From Bryobacteraceae bacterium (GTDB lineage: Bacteria; Acidobacteriota; Terriglobia; Bryobacterales; Bryobacteraceae), in contig JANWVO010000046.1 in the NCBI GenBank assembly GCA_025056865.1, positions 1 to 57,589 on the forward strand: a DNA stretch of 57,589 nt. The letters are read 5' to 3'. The notes below the pieces were generated by a model, which saw only the letters and a program-made list of their open reading frames with translations, searched no databases and was not told the origin of the DNA. Shown here piece by piece: positions 43,348-52,226 of this stretch. A program made the translations under genes and the position numbers. The first letter of the stretch is position 1. Every line of letters starts with the position of its first letter.

Positions 43348-45486
43348 CTAGCCGACCAGCGCCAGCCCGTAGCGCTGCTGCCAGTGTTCGCGGACGTACC
43401 GCATGGCCCGCTCGTATTCCTCGCGGGAAGGCGGGCGTTCGGCGAATTCCAGCGCTTCGCGCCGGGCCAGCTCGAGGATCTCCTGGTCGCGGAGAAGATT
43501 CCCAATGCGGAAGACGGGCAACCCGCTCTGCCGGGTTCCGAGGAATTCGCCGGGTCCGCGCAGCCGTAGGTCCATTTCGGAGATGTAGAAGCCGTCGTTG
43601 GACTCGACGAGCGTGCGGATGCGCTCCCGCGCGGCGTCGGTGAGCTTGTCCGTGACGAGGATGCAGTAGCTCTGCGCCGCGCCGCGGCCCACGCGGCCGC
43701 GGAGCTGATGCAGTTGCGCGAGGCCGAACCGCTCTGCGTTCTCGATCACCATCACCGTCGCGTTGGGCACGTCGACGCCCACTTCGATCACGGTGGTCGA
43801 CACAAGGATCTGGATCTCGCCCCGTTTGAAGGCCTCCATGACGCGGTCCTTCTCCTCCGCGGGGAGCCGCCCGTGCAGCAGGCCGATCCGCAGATCCGGA
43901 AACACATGCTGCGTCAGCTCCCGGTAGCCGGCCTCGGCGGCCTTCATCGCCGAAGACTCGTTCTCCTCGATGGCCGGATACACGATGTAGGCCTGCCGCC
44001 CGGCGCGGATTTCCCCGAGCAGGAAGCTGTAGACCTGCTCGATCTCGTCGCGCGTCCTGTGCAGGGTCTGGATGGGCTTCCGCCCGGGCGGGAGCTCGTC
44101 GATGACGCTCAGGTCGAGGTCGCCGTAGATGGTGAGCGCCAGCGTGCGCGGAATGGGCGTGGCCGTCATCACGAGCACGTCCGGCGACACGCCCTTCTGC
44201 TGGAGCGCCTTGCGCTGGAGCACGCCGAAGCGGTGCTGCTCGTCGATGATCACCAGGCCGAGCCGCGCGAACTGCACGTCTTCCTCGAGCAGCGCATGCG
44301 TGCCGATGACGATGTTGGCAAAGCCGCTCTCCACCGCCCTCTTGCCGAGCTCCTTCTCCTTCTTCGTCTGCGAGCCGACCAGCAGCAGGATCTGGTAATG
44401 CAGCGGCGCGAAGATCTTGCGGAAATTCAGGAAGTGCTGCGTGGCGAGGATCTCCGTGGGCGCCAGGATCGCCGTCTGGTAGCCGTTTTCCACGGCGATC
44501 ACCGCCGCCTGCGCTGCCACGATCGTCTTGCCGCTGCCGACGTCGCCCTGGAGCAGCCGGTTCATGGGCACCGGCGAGGCCATGTCGCGGGCGATCTCGC
44601 CGAGCACGCGCTTCTGCGCCGCGGTGGGCTTGAAAGGCAGCATCTTCTTGACCTGCTCGCGCACGCGGTCCGTCAACTGGAAGCTGATGCCTGCGGCGGC
44701 GCGCTCTTCGCTGCGCTTGAGCGCCATGCCCGCTTCCAGCCAGAAGAACTCTTCGAAGATGAGCCGGAACTGCTCCGGCGTGCGGAACTGGTTGAGCAGG
44801 TTGACATCCGCGTTCTGCGGCGGAAAATGCAGCGCGCGGAGCGACTCGGCGAGCCCCGGCAGCCGCAGGCGCTGGCGCAGGGAAGCAGGCAGCGGATCCT
44901 CCATCGCGGAAAGGTCGGAAGTCAGCCGGTAGAGGATGTTGCGGAAGACGCGCGCCGAGACCTTGCCGGCGGCTTCGTAAACGGGAACGATGCGGCCGGT
45001 GTGCAGCGCTTCGTCCTCTTCGTCCTCTTCGCCGCGGAGGATCTCGAGCTCCGGGTGGAGCATGACGAGGCCGCCGAGGTAGGTGTCGAACTCGACCTTG
45101 CCGAACAGCGCCGCGCGCACACCGGGCTGAAGCAGGTTCGCCAGATACTGCGCGTGGAACCAGCGGGCGGTGAGAGGGATGCGGGAGCCGTCCTCGAAGA
45201 CCGCCTCGATCATGCCGAGGTCGCGGCGCCGGAAGCGCGGCGCCTGCACGCGCCGCACGGTGGCGATGACGGTGGCGGTTTCGCCCGGCGCGAGCCGGCC
45301 GAGGGGCTTCAGGTTGGAGCGGTCTTCGTAGCGGAAGGGCGCGTAGTAGAGCAGGTCCGCAGCCGTCTCGATGCCCTTGGCGCGCAGGTCTTCGGCGCGC
45401 TTCGGACCGACGCCCTTGACGTACTTGACGGGAGTGGACAGGTCGACGGGCACAGCGTGCGGGGCCTGAATTTTCAGTGTACGCAA
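43348..45486 (-). CDS. recG: ATP-dependent DNA helicase RecG
   Basis: The 712-residue helicase remodels stalled forks and Holliday junctions. It has the N-terminal wedge/OB region (VKGVGPKRAEDL start), Walker A in LLQGDVGSGKT, the DEQH box in IIDEQHRFG, TATPIPRTL (motif III) and the C-terminal helicase motifs HGRLPAEEKD and QLRGRVGRG. The start is TTG at 45486; GTG at 45453 is a possible alternative. It is the first gene of the minus-strand run and is divergent from the histidine kinase gene, with about 50 bases between starts. Confidence 0.96.
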   Translation of the reverse strand: MRTLKIQAPHAVPVDLSTPVKYVKGVGPKRAEDLRAKGIETAADLLYYAPFRYEDRSNLKPLGRLAPGETATVIATVRRVQAPRFRRRDLGMIEAVFEDGSRIPLTARWFHAQYLANLLQPGVRAALFGKVEFDTYLGGLVMLHPELEILRGEEDEEDEALHTGRIVPVYEAAGKVSARVFRNILYRLTSDLSAMEDPLPASLRQRLRLPGLAESLRALHFPPQNADVNLLNQFRTPEQFRLIFEEFFWLEAGMALKRSEERAAAGISFQLTDRVREQVKKMLPFKPTAAQKRVLGEIARDMASPVPMNRLLQGDVGSGKTIVAAQAAVIAVENGYQTAILAPTEILATQHFLNFRKIFAPLHYQILLLVGSQTKKEKELGKRAVESGFANIVIGTHALLEEDVQFARLGLVIIDEQHRFGVLQRKALQQKGVSPDVLVMTATPIPRTLALTIYGDLDLSVIDELPPGRKPIQTLHRTRDEIEQVYSFLLGEIRAGRQAYIVYPAIEENESSAMKAAEAGYRELTQHVFPDLRIGLLHGRLPAEEKDRVMEAFKRGEIQILVSTTVIEVGVDVPNATVMVIENAERFGLAQLHQLRGRVGRGAAQSYCILVTDKLTDAARERIRTLVESNDGFYISEMDLRLRGPGEFLGTRQSGLPVFRIGNLLRDQEILELARREALEFAERPPSREEYERAMRYVREHWQQRYGLALVG

Positions 45487-45523
45487 GCGGGTGCGCGGAT
45501 GGCGCGGGCGCGGCGCGCCCCGA

Positions 45524-45529
45524 TAAGAT
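45524..45529 (+). promoter_or_regulatory. -10-like hexamer for a leaderless histidine-kinase mRNA
   Basis: TAAGAT is followed by 7 bases and the ATG at 45537. The earlier in-frame ATG at 45528 overlaps this hexamer. Confidence 0.5.
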
Positions 45530-45536
45530 GGCCTTG

Positions 45537-46862
45537 ATGCCGCCCCGGACTCCGACGCTGATCCAGCTTCTGGGGCTCCTGGTGACGCTGGCGGCGGTGG
45601 GGACGTTTTCTTTCTTCACGCTGCGCCAGGTGGAGGACCTGCGAAGGCTGGGCTCGGACATCGTCGACCGCAACCGGCGCGATTCGCTGCAACTGATCCG
45701 CATCCAGGACGACGTCGCCCAGCTCGGCCTCGCGCTTCGCGACATGGCGGAAGGCGCGGAGCCCTATCCGCTGGAAGCGTACCGCCCGCAGTTCCAGCGG
45801 CTGCGCGAGGACTTGCAGAACGCGCTGGAGCTGGAGGCGCGGCTGATGCCTGCCACCCGCACCGAAGCGCAGCAGAAGCTGCTGGAGACAGTGTTTGCCC
45901 GCTTCTGGAGCGAGGTCGACGAGCTCTGGCAGCTCGCCGCCGAGGGCAAGACGGATGCCGCGCGGGCGATGATCCGCACGCGCATCGAAGCCGAGCGGGC
46001 GACGCTGGCCACGCTGATCTCCCGGCTGCTGATCCAGAACAACGAAGCCGAGGCGGCTGCCGTCGAGGAGATCCAGGCCATTCATGCCAAGGTGGAGCGC
46101 AATCTCTACGTGCTGCTGGTGGCAGTGCTGGCGGCGATCACGATCACCGGCTCGCTGGTGATCTGGCACGACCGGCGGATGTTCGCCCAGGTCTCGCACC
46201 TGTCGGAGCAGCGCAAGGAGCTGGCCGGGCAGGTGATCCGCGTGCAGGAAGAGCTGTTCCGCACGCTGGCGCGCGAGCTGCATGACGAGTTCGGCCAGGT
46301 GCTGACGGCGGTGGGCATGATGCTGCTGCGCGTGGAGCGCCGCCTGCCCGAGGGCGCGCGGGAACGCGAAGACCTGCGGGAAGTTCGCGAGATCGCCAAC
46401 CAGACGCTGGACCGTGTGCGCAGCATGTCGCAGATGCTGCACCCGCCGGTGCTTGACGACTACGGGCTCGAGCGAAGCATCGAGTGGTACATCGGCCAGT
46501 ACGAGAAGCAGACCGGCATGAAGGTCCATTACGAGAAGACCGGCGTCGCCCCCTGGATCGGCGACGCCGTGGCCATCCACATGTACCGGATCCTTCAGGA
46601 GTCGCTGAACAACGTGGTCCGCCATGCAGGAGTGAAGGAGGCGTGGGTGCGGGTGCGGTATTCTCCGGAGAAAATAGAGATGGAAGTGGAAGACCACGGC
46701 GTCGGGCTTCCGGAGAAGCCGCAGGAGAGCGGACTGGGCATGATCGGCATGCGCGAGCGGGCCGAGCTGCTGGGCGGCAGGATCGAGTTCCGCCGCCGGC
46801 CCGGAGGCGGAACGGTAGTTTTCGTGCAGGCGCCGCTGCGGGCCCAAGGAGGGAAGGGATGA
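45537..46862 (+). CDS. Sensor histidine kinase, NarX/DegS-type
   Basis: The 441-residue membrane kinase has a transmembrane helix near 8-28, a helical periplasmic sensor domain, a second helix near 188-208, and then a HisKA_3 dimerisation domain with phospho-acceptor His249 (RELHDEFGQ). The HATPase domain follows: ILQESLNNVVRHAG (N box), EDHGVGLP (G1) and SGLGMIGMRERAELLGG (G2). The signal is unknown. Its stop overlaps the ATG of the response regulator (ATGA). The start at 45537 fits the upstream TAAGAT; 45528 is the alternative. Confidence 0.93.
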   Translation: MPPRTPTLIQLLGLLVTLAAVGTFSFFTLRQVEDLRRLGSDIVDRNRRDSLQLIRIQDDVAQLGLALRDMAEGAEPYPLEAYRPQFQRLREDLQNALELEARLMPATRTEAQQKLLETVFARFWSEVDELWQLAAEGKTDAARAMIRTRIEAERATLATLISRLLIQNNEAEAAAVEEIQAIHAKVERNLYVLLVAVLAAITITGSLVIWHDRRMFAQVSHLSEQRKELAGQVIRVQEELFRTLARELHDEFGQVLTAVGMMLLRVERRLPEGAREREDLREVREIANQTLDRVRSMSQMLHPPVLDDYGLERSIEWYIGQYEKQTGMKVHYEKTGVAPWIGDAVAIHMYRILQESLNNVVRHAGVKEAWVRVRYSPEKIEMEVEDHGVGLPEKPQESGLGMIGMRERAELLGGRIEFRRRPGGGTVVFVQAPLRAQGGKG

Positions 46863-47509
46863 GCAGGATCAGGGTTCTGCTGGCAGACGACCATTCGCTG
46901 GTGCGCAAGGGGTTCCGGCGGATGCTCGAAGACGATCCGGACATCGAGGTGGTGGGCGAGGCGGCCACGGGGCCGCAGGCGGTGGAAGAGACGCTGCGGC
47001 TGGAGCCGCAGGTGGTGGTGATGGACCTGGCCATGCCCGAGCTGGACGGCATTCAGGCGGCCAGCCAGATCCTAAGGAAGCGGCCGAACACAGGGATCCT
47101 GATCCTCTCGATGTACTCCGAAGACGCTTACGTGCGCAACGCGTTCGCCGCCGGGGTGAAGGGCTATCTGCTGAAGAACGCGCTCGAGGTGGACCTGCCG
47201 TACGCCATCAAGGAGGTGGCCGCGGGGCGGACGGTGATTGCGCCGGGCCTGACGCCGCCCAGCCAGCAGGAGGCGCCCAGCGATTTCGAGAAGCTCACGC
47301 AGCGCGAGCGCGAGGTATTGCAGCACATCGTGCAGGGCCGGTCGAACAAGGAGATCGCGGCCATCCTCGGCCTGAGCGTGAACACGGTAGCGGTGCACCG
47401 CGCCAATCTGATGCAGGCGCTCGGCATTCACCGCACGGCGGATCTCGTCGTCTACGCCATCAAGAAGGGGCTGGTGACGCTGCCGGAGGGGCCGCTTCCG
47501 GAGAAGTGA
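46859..47509 (+). CDS. NarL/FixJ-type response regulator
   Basis: The 216-residue regulator has a receiver domain with acidic pair Asp10-Asp11, phospho-acceptor Asp56 (VVMDLAMPELDG) and Lys in YLLKNA. A LuxR-type helix-turn-helix follows: LTQREREVLQHIVQGRSNKE, then AAILGLSVNTVAVHR. It is co-translated with the kinase. The CRTAC1 gene begins 6 bases after it, so that gene is in the same operon or a direct output. Confidence 0.95.
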   Translation: MSRIRVLLADDHSLVRKGFRRMLEDDPDIEVVGEAATGPQAVEETLRLEPQVVVMDLAMPELDGIQAASQILRKRPNTGILILSMYSEDAYVRNAFAAGVKGYLLKNALEVDLPYAIKEVAAGRTVIAPGLTPPSQQEAPSDFEKLTQREREVLQHIVQGRSNKEIAAILGLSVNTVAVHRANLMQALGIHRTADLVVYAIKKGLVTLPEGPLPEK

Positions 47510-47515
47510 CCAGCC

Positions 47516-49192
47516 ATGCTCAGGCGGGATTTTCTGAAGGGCCTTGGGGGGATCTGGCCGGCGCTCTGCGCCGGGCAGCACGGAGCGCGCCCGGGCTTCC
47601 GCCTCACCGACGTGACCGCGCAGGCCGGCATTCATTTTGTTCATAATTCCGGCGCATTTGGCAAGAAATACCTGCCGGAAACGATGGGGTCCGGCTGCGC
47701 CTTTTTCGACTATGACAACGACGGCTGGCAGGACATCCTGCTGGTCAATGCGATGGACTGGCCCGGCCACAAGCGGCAGCGGACGACGCTGAAGCTTTAC
47801 CGGAACAACCGCAACGGCACGTTCACGGACGTGACCCGCGCTGCCGGGCTCGACGTGGAGATGTACGGGCTCGGCGTCGCTATCGGCGACTACAACAATG
47901 ACGGATTTCCGGATCTGTTCATCTCCTGTCTGGGCCAGAGCCGGCTGTTCCGCAACACCGGCAAGGGAACTTTCGTGGACGTGACGCGCACGAGCGGGCT
48001 GTGGGGCTTCGACGGATTCTCCACGTCGGCGATGTGGTTCGACTACGACCGGGACGGCTTCCTCGACCTGTTCGTCACCAACTATGTCCGGTGGACTCAG
48101 GAAGGCGACATCTTCTGCTCGTTTGACGGCAACAGCAAGGCTTACTGCACGCCGGAGGCCTACCGCGGCGCCACCTGCTGGCTGTTCCGCAACCGCGGAG
48201 ACGGCACGTTCGAGGACGTGACGGCGAAGGCGGGTGTGCTGGACACGACGTCGAAATCGCTGGGCGTGACGCTGCTCGACTTCAACAACGACGGGTGGCC
48301 GGACGTCTTCGTGGCCAACGATACCCAGCCCAACAAGCTCTACACCAACCTGCGCAACGGGCGGTTCCTCGAGCAGGCGGTGCGTATCGGGCTTGCCTTC
48401 AGCGAGGACGGGCGCGCCCGCGCCGGCATGGGCGTCGACGCCGCCGATGTGGACAACTCGGGCCTGGTGTCAATCATCGTCACCAACTTCGACAACGAGA
48501 TGATGGGCCTGTACCGCGGCACGCGCGACGGCCAGTTTGTGGACCGGGCGCCGCAGGCGGGCATCGGACAGGCCACGCGCCATTCGCTCGGCTTCGGCTG
48601 CTTCTTCTTCGATCCCGACCTCGACGGCATGCTCGACCTGCTGATCGTCAACGGGCACATCGACGAGTCGATCAGCCGCGCGCGCCGCAACGTGACCCAT
48701 GCCCAACCGCCGCACCTTTTCATGAACGACGGCAAAGGCTATTTCCGGGACGTGAGCCGGCTTGTGGGAGAGGCGTTCGCTGCGCCGAAAGTGGCCCGCG
48801 GCGCCGCCTACGGGGATTTCGACAATGACGGAGATCTCGACATCCTGATCACTACCAACAACGGCCCCGCTTACCTCTACCGCAACGACGTCGAGAACGG
48901 CAACCGCAGCGTGCGCATCCGGCTGGTGGGCACGCGTTCCAACCGGGATGCCGTCGGGGCGGTGGTCAAATTCCAGGCGGGCGACCTGTCGGGCTCCCGG
49001 ATGGTGAAGTCGGCCACGGGCTACCTGTCGCAGTCGGAGATGCCCATCACCATTGGCCTGGGCCGGCGGGAGCAGCTCGACCGGGTGGAGGTCTTCTGGC
49101 CGAGCGGACGGACGGAGGAATACAAGGGGCTCCGGGCAGGGGAGCGATATCGCATCGAGGAAGGCAAGGGGCTGACGGCGGGCCGGCTGTGA
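47516..49192 (+). CDS. CRTAC1/FG-GAP repeat protein with ASPIC/UnbV domain
   Basis: The 558-residue exported protein has a Tat-like signal (LRRDFLKG), then at least six FG-GAP/VCBS-like blades with calcium-binding loops such as DYDNDGWQD, DYNNDGFPD, DYDRDGFLD, DFNNDGWPD and DFDNDGDLD. It ends with an ASPIC/UnbV domain (VRIRLVGTRSNRDAVGA). It is a probable beta-propeller, periplasmic or cell-surface. These proteins are abundant in Acidobacteriota; function is unknown, with binding or enzymatic roles on glycans proposed. It lies 6 bases after the response regulator, suggesting a shared transcript. Confidence 0.9.
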   Translation: MLRRDFLKGLGGIWPALCAGQHGARPGFRLTDVTAQAGIHFVHNSGAFGKKYLPETMGSGCAFFDYDNDGWQDILLVNAMDWPGHKRQRTTLKLYRNNRNGTFTDVTRAAGLDVEMYGLGVAIGDYNNDGFPDLFISCLGQSRLFRNTGKGTFVDVTRTSGLWGFDGFSTSAMWFDYDRDGFLDLFVTNYVRWTQEGDIFCSFDGNSKAYCTPEAYRGATCWLFRNRGDGTFEDVTAKAGVLDTTSKSLGVTLLDFNNDGWPDVFVANDTQPNKLYTNLRNGRFLEQAVRIGLAFSEDGRARAGMGVDAADVDNSGLVSIIVTNFDNEMMGLYRGTRDGQFVDRAPQAGIGQATRHSLGFGCFFFDPDLDGMLDLLIVNGHIDESISRARRNVTHAQPPHLFMNDGKGYFRDVSRLVGEAFAAPKVARGAAYGDFDNDGDLDILITTNNGPAYLYRNDVENGNRSVRIRLVGTRSNRDAVGAVVKFQAGDLSGSRMVKSATGYLSQSEMPITIGLGRREQLDRVEVFWPSGRTEEYKGLRAGERYRIEEGKGLTAGRL

Positions 49193-49523
49193 GCCGGCGG
49201 CGGAGCGTTTCGCCCGAACCCGCGCGGGTGGAGAGACGGGCCGATCGGGATTTCCCAGAGGCCCGGCATGCAGAGAGAGCGAAGGCCGCGCTGCGGCCGG
49301 TTCCGTTCGCCTTGCCAGCAGGCGGACCCGAGCCGGAAGTCCGGGGCAGGACGGCACCCTGCCGCATGGCCGTGAGTGAAGGCGCATTGTGGCGGAATCG
49401 CATCCTGCTGCATCCGGCCGCGTGAGCCGCGGGGCCTGCGCGTTAGAATGGGCAGTGCCCGCCTTCTGCTTTCCTTATCCCCCAACGAGGCCATAGAAGG
49501 CGCGGCGGGAAGGAGGCCCGTTC
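49193..49523. other. 331-base intergenic region
   Basis: No convincing gene is seen. It contains CCCGCGCGGG (49219-49228 area), a short self-complementary element, and a -10-like TAGAAT at about 49444-49449 followed by an unusually long 75-base leader to the next gene. An AAGGAGG Shine-Dalgarno site near the right end serves the Gfo/Idh gene. Confidence 0.45.
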
Positions 49524-50777
49524 TTGGATCGCAGGTCGTTTCTCGCAGCCGGCGGAGGAGCCGTGCTGGCGCGCGCGCAGGCTGCCACGGTGCGGCTTGG
49601 CATCATCGGATGCGGCTGGTGGGGCGGCGTGAATCTGCGCGCCGCCTACCAGGCAGGCGGCGTGCAGTGCGTGGCGCTGTGCGACGTGGATTCGAAGATG
49701 CTGGACGACATGGCCGCGCTGGTGGAGAAGCAGGAGGGGCGCCGCCCGAAGCTGTACAAGCACTACGAAGAGATGCTGGACGCCGGCGGGCTGGACGCGG
49801 TGATCCTGGCCACACCGCCCCAATGGCACGCGCTCCCGTTCCTTGCGGCCACGCGCCGCAAGGTGGCCATTTACGCCGAAAAGCCGCTTGCCTACGACGT
49901 CCGCGAGTGCCGTGCGATGGCGGACGCATGGAAGAAGGCGGGCAACGTCGTGCAGGTGGGCTTTCAGCGCCGCCAGAGCGAGGCCTTCCGCGCGGCGGGC
50001 GAATACATCCGCAGCGGCGCGGCGGGCCGCGTGGTGCAGGTGGACGTCAACATCCACTACACGGCGCAGCCGCTCGACAACACGCCGCAGCCGCCGCCGC
50101 CCACGCTGGACTGGGATCTGTGGTGCGGCCCTGCGCCTCTGCTGCCTTACTCGCCCAATGTGGGCCACCGGGCCTGGCGGCTGGAGGAAACGACGGGCCA
50201 CGGGCATCTGGTGGACTGGGGCATCCACCTCATCGACGCTACGCGCGTCATGCTCGGCCTCGGCATGCCGAAGAAGGTGGCCGCCGCCGGGGGCATCTAT
50301 CACTTCAAAGGCCGCATCACCACGCCAGACACGCTGACCGCGCACTTCGAGTTCGACCAGTGCCCGGTGGTGTGGCGGCACCGGCTGTGGGGCGCCGTGG
50401 AGCGCGATCCGGAGTTTTCCAACGGCGTCACGGTGTTCTGCGAGAAGGAGACCGTCTTTGTCACCGACCAGCGCTGGATCGTCTTCAGCCGGGGCAAGGA
50501 CGCGCCGCGGCGCGTGCAGGAGATCCAGCCGCCGGTGGATCTGAGCCGGAAGCACATGGAGGAGTTCCTCGCCTGCGTGCGCGCCTCCAGACCGGCGCCG
50601 TGCACGCCGGAAGACGCCCTGCGCAGCACCGCCACCGTGAAGCTGGGCATGATCGCCTACAAGGCGGCGCGCACCATCGAATGGGACGAGAAGGGCGAGC
50701 GGATCCTCAACGACCCGGCGGCGCACCGCATGCTGAAGCGCGATTACCGCGCGCCTTACAAACACCCGTGGGGTTGA
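49524..50777 (+). CDS. Gfo/Idh/MocA-family oxidoreductase with Tat-like signal
   Basis: The 417-residue exported dehydrogenase starts with the twin-arginine-like DRRSFLAAGGG, then a Rossmann fold with GIIGCGWWG (27-34) and the conserved Glu-Lys-Pro at 119-121. The substrate domain includes GHLVDWGIHLIDATRVMLG, which holds the usual catalytic-type Asp and His. It probably oxidises a sugar or glycoside with a tightly bound NAD(P). The start is TTG at 49524, chosen because AAGGAGG lies 7 bases upstream. hemQ follows after 28 bases, so the two may share a transcript, though no functional link is known. Confidence 0.9.
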   Translation: MDRRSFLAAGGGAVLARAQAATVRLGIIGCGWWGGVNLRAAYQAGGVQCVALCDVDSKMLDDMAALVEKQEGRRPKLYKHYEEMLDAGGLDAVILATPPQWHALPFLAATRRKVAIYAEKPLAYDVRECRAMADAWKKAGNVVQVGFQRRQSEAFRAAGEYIRSGAAGRVVQVDVNIHYTAQPLDNTPQPPPPTLDWDLWCGPAPLLPYSPNVGHRAWRLEETTGHGHLVDWGIHLIDATRVMLGLGMPKKVAAAGGIYHFKGRITTPDTLTAHFEFDQCPVVWRHRLWGAVERDPEFSNGVTVFCEKETVFVTDQRWIVFSRGKDAPRRVQEIQPPVDLSRKHMEEFLACVRASRPAPCTPEDALRSTATVKLGMIAYKAARTIEWDEKGERILNDPAAHRMLKRDYRAPYKHPWG

Positions 50778-50805
50778 CCGACAGGACGATTTGCAGGGAG
50801 GGAAG

Positions 50806-51642
50806 ATGAGCGAGCCGGTTGTTCCGCTGACGCTGGAAGGCGCGGCGGTGCTGCATCAGATGTTCCGCATCCGCTGGGACGAGTGGCGGGCGCTGGACGC
50901 GCACTCGCGCCACATGGCGCTCGAGGAGGCGCGCGAGTGGCTCCAGACCAAGGAGGGCGCCGAAGGCGGCGAGCAGTCTGCCGCCTACGCGATGCTCGGC
51001 CACAAGGGCGACCTGATGCTGCTGCACTTCCGGCGGGATTTCACCGGGCTGCTGGAAGCGCAGCAGGCGGTGCGCCAGGCGCGCATCGGGCGCTATCTCG
51101 AGATGACCCACTCCTTCCTGAGCGTGGTCGAGCTGGGCCTCTATGAGTCGACGCGGAAGATCCACGAGGAGCTGGCTGCGAAAGGGCTCTCGCCCGGCAC
51201 CGACGCCTGGGAGGCGGCGGTGAAGGAAACGCTCGAGCGGCAGCGCAAGGCCATGGCTCCGCGGCTGTGGCCGGAGATCCCGGAAAGCCGCTACATCTGC
51301 TTCTATCCGATGGACCGCCGCCGCGGCGAGCACAGGAACTGGTACCAGGTGCCCTTCGCCGAACGGCAGCGGATGATGCACGAGCACGGACTGGTGGGCC
51401 GCAAGTATGCGGGCACGGTCCGGCAGATCATCTCCGGTTCCATCGGCTTCGACGACTGGGAGTGGGGCGTGGACCTGTTCGCCGACGATCCGCTGGAGTT
51501 CAAGCACATCATCTACGAGATGCGTTTCGACGAGGTGAGCGCGGTCTACGGGCTGTTCGGGCCGTTCTATATCGGGCTCCGCGTGCCGAGCGAGAAGATG
51601 GACGCGCTGCTGCGGGGCGACGTGCTCGGCGCCATCGGCTGA
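50806..51642 (+). CDS. hemQ: Coproheme decarboxylase (HemQ/ChdC)
   Basis: The 278-residue protein is in the chlorite dismutase-like heme family. It shows the ChdC signature: Tyr167 in CFYPMDRRR (the radical-forming tyrosine) and the proximal His194 in MHEHGLVGRKY. Conserved DDWEWGVDLF and MRFDEVSAVYG follow. It converts coproheme to heme b with peroxide, the last step of the coproporphyrin-dependent pathway. It lacks the distal arginine logic of true chlorite dismutases as far as can be seen. GGGAGGGA precedes the ATG at 50806. The ferrochelatase gene is 0.6 kb away on the opposite strand. Confidence 0.93.
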   Translation: MSEPVVPLTLEGAAVLHQMFRIRWDEWRALDAHSRHMALEEAREWLQTKEGAEGGEQSAAYAMLGHKGDLMLLHFRRDFTGLLEAQQAVRQARIGRYLEMTHSFLSVVELGLYESTRKIHEELAAKGLSPGTDAWEAAVKETLERQRKAMAPRLWPEIPESRYICFYPMDRRRGEHRNWYQVPFAERQRMMHEHGLVGRKYAGTVRQIISGSIGFDDWEWGVDLFADDPLEFKHIIYEMRFDEVSAVYGLFGPFYIGLRVPSEKMDALLRGDVLGAIG

Positions 51643-51664
51643 GGCGCCGCGCGGCCCGCGGTGG

Positions 51665-52192
51665 TCACTCCATCACGCTGGCCTTCACAATGCCGTCCAA
51701 CAGCGGGAAGCTCGCATCCAGGTAGCGGTTGCCGTGCAAGCGGATCTGGCCCTGGTGCGGCTGCTCGCCGTATCCCGGGTAGATCGAGTCCACGACTTCC
51801 ATCCCTTCGACCACTTCGCCGAAAGGAGCGAAGCCCTGTCGGTCGAGGAACGTGTTGTCGGCGAGGTTGATGAAGAGCTGCGTGGTGCGGGTGTTCGGGC
51901 CGGCGGTAGCGAAGGTGATGCGGCCGCGGCGGTTGGACTGTTTCACCGGATCATCGGGGATGGGCTTCGAGCCCAGCCGGGCGGTGACCTCGGGGTCGGC
52001 GGCGAGGCCGAACTGCACGACGAAGTTGGGCACGACGCGGAAGAACCTGGCTCCGTCGTAAAAGCCCGCCTCCACAAGCGAGCGGAAGTGCGCGGCGCCG
52101 AGCGGGGCCCAGTCCGGATTCACCTGGACGACGAAATCGCCCTTGCTTGTTTCGAATTTCACGCGGAACGGTTGCGGCATGAGTCCCTTCAT
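51665..52192 (-). CDS. Cyclophilin-type peptidyl-prolyl isomerase
   Basis: The 175-residue protein has the cyclophilin fold: FETSKGDFVVQVN, GFYDGARFFRVVPNFVVQFG, then TTQLFINLADNTFLDRQG and FGEVVEGMEVVD. It catalyses cis-trans isomerisation of proline peptide bonds. There is no signal peptide, so it is a cytoplasmic PpiB-like form. Two ATGs four codons apart are possible (52192 or 52180). It is convergent with hemQ, and follows hemH by 34 bases on the same strand. Confidence 0.92.
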   Translation of the reverse strand: MKGLMPQPFRVKFETSKGDFVVQVNPDWAPLGAAHFRSLVEAGFYDGARFFRVVPNFVVQFGLAADPEVTARLGSKPIPDDPVKQSNRRGRITFATAGPNTRTTQLFINLADNTFLDRQGFAPFGEVVEGMEVVDSIYPGYGEQPHQGQIRLHGNRYLDASFPLLDGIVKASVME

Positions 52193-52226
52193 TGTCGCAG
52201 GTTTGCCCGGCGCGCGCCCGGCGCGG

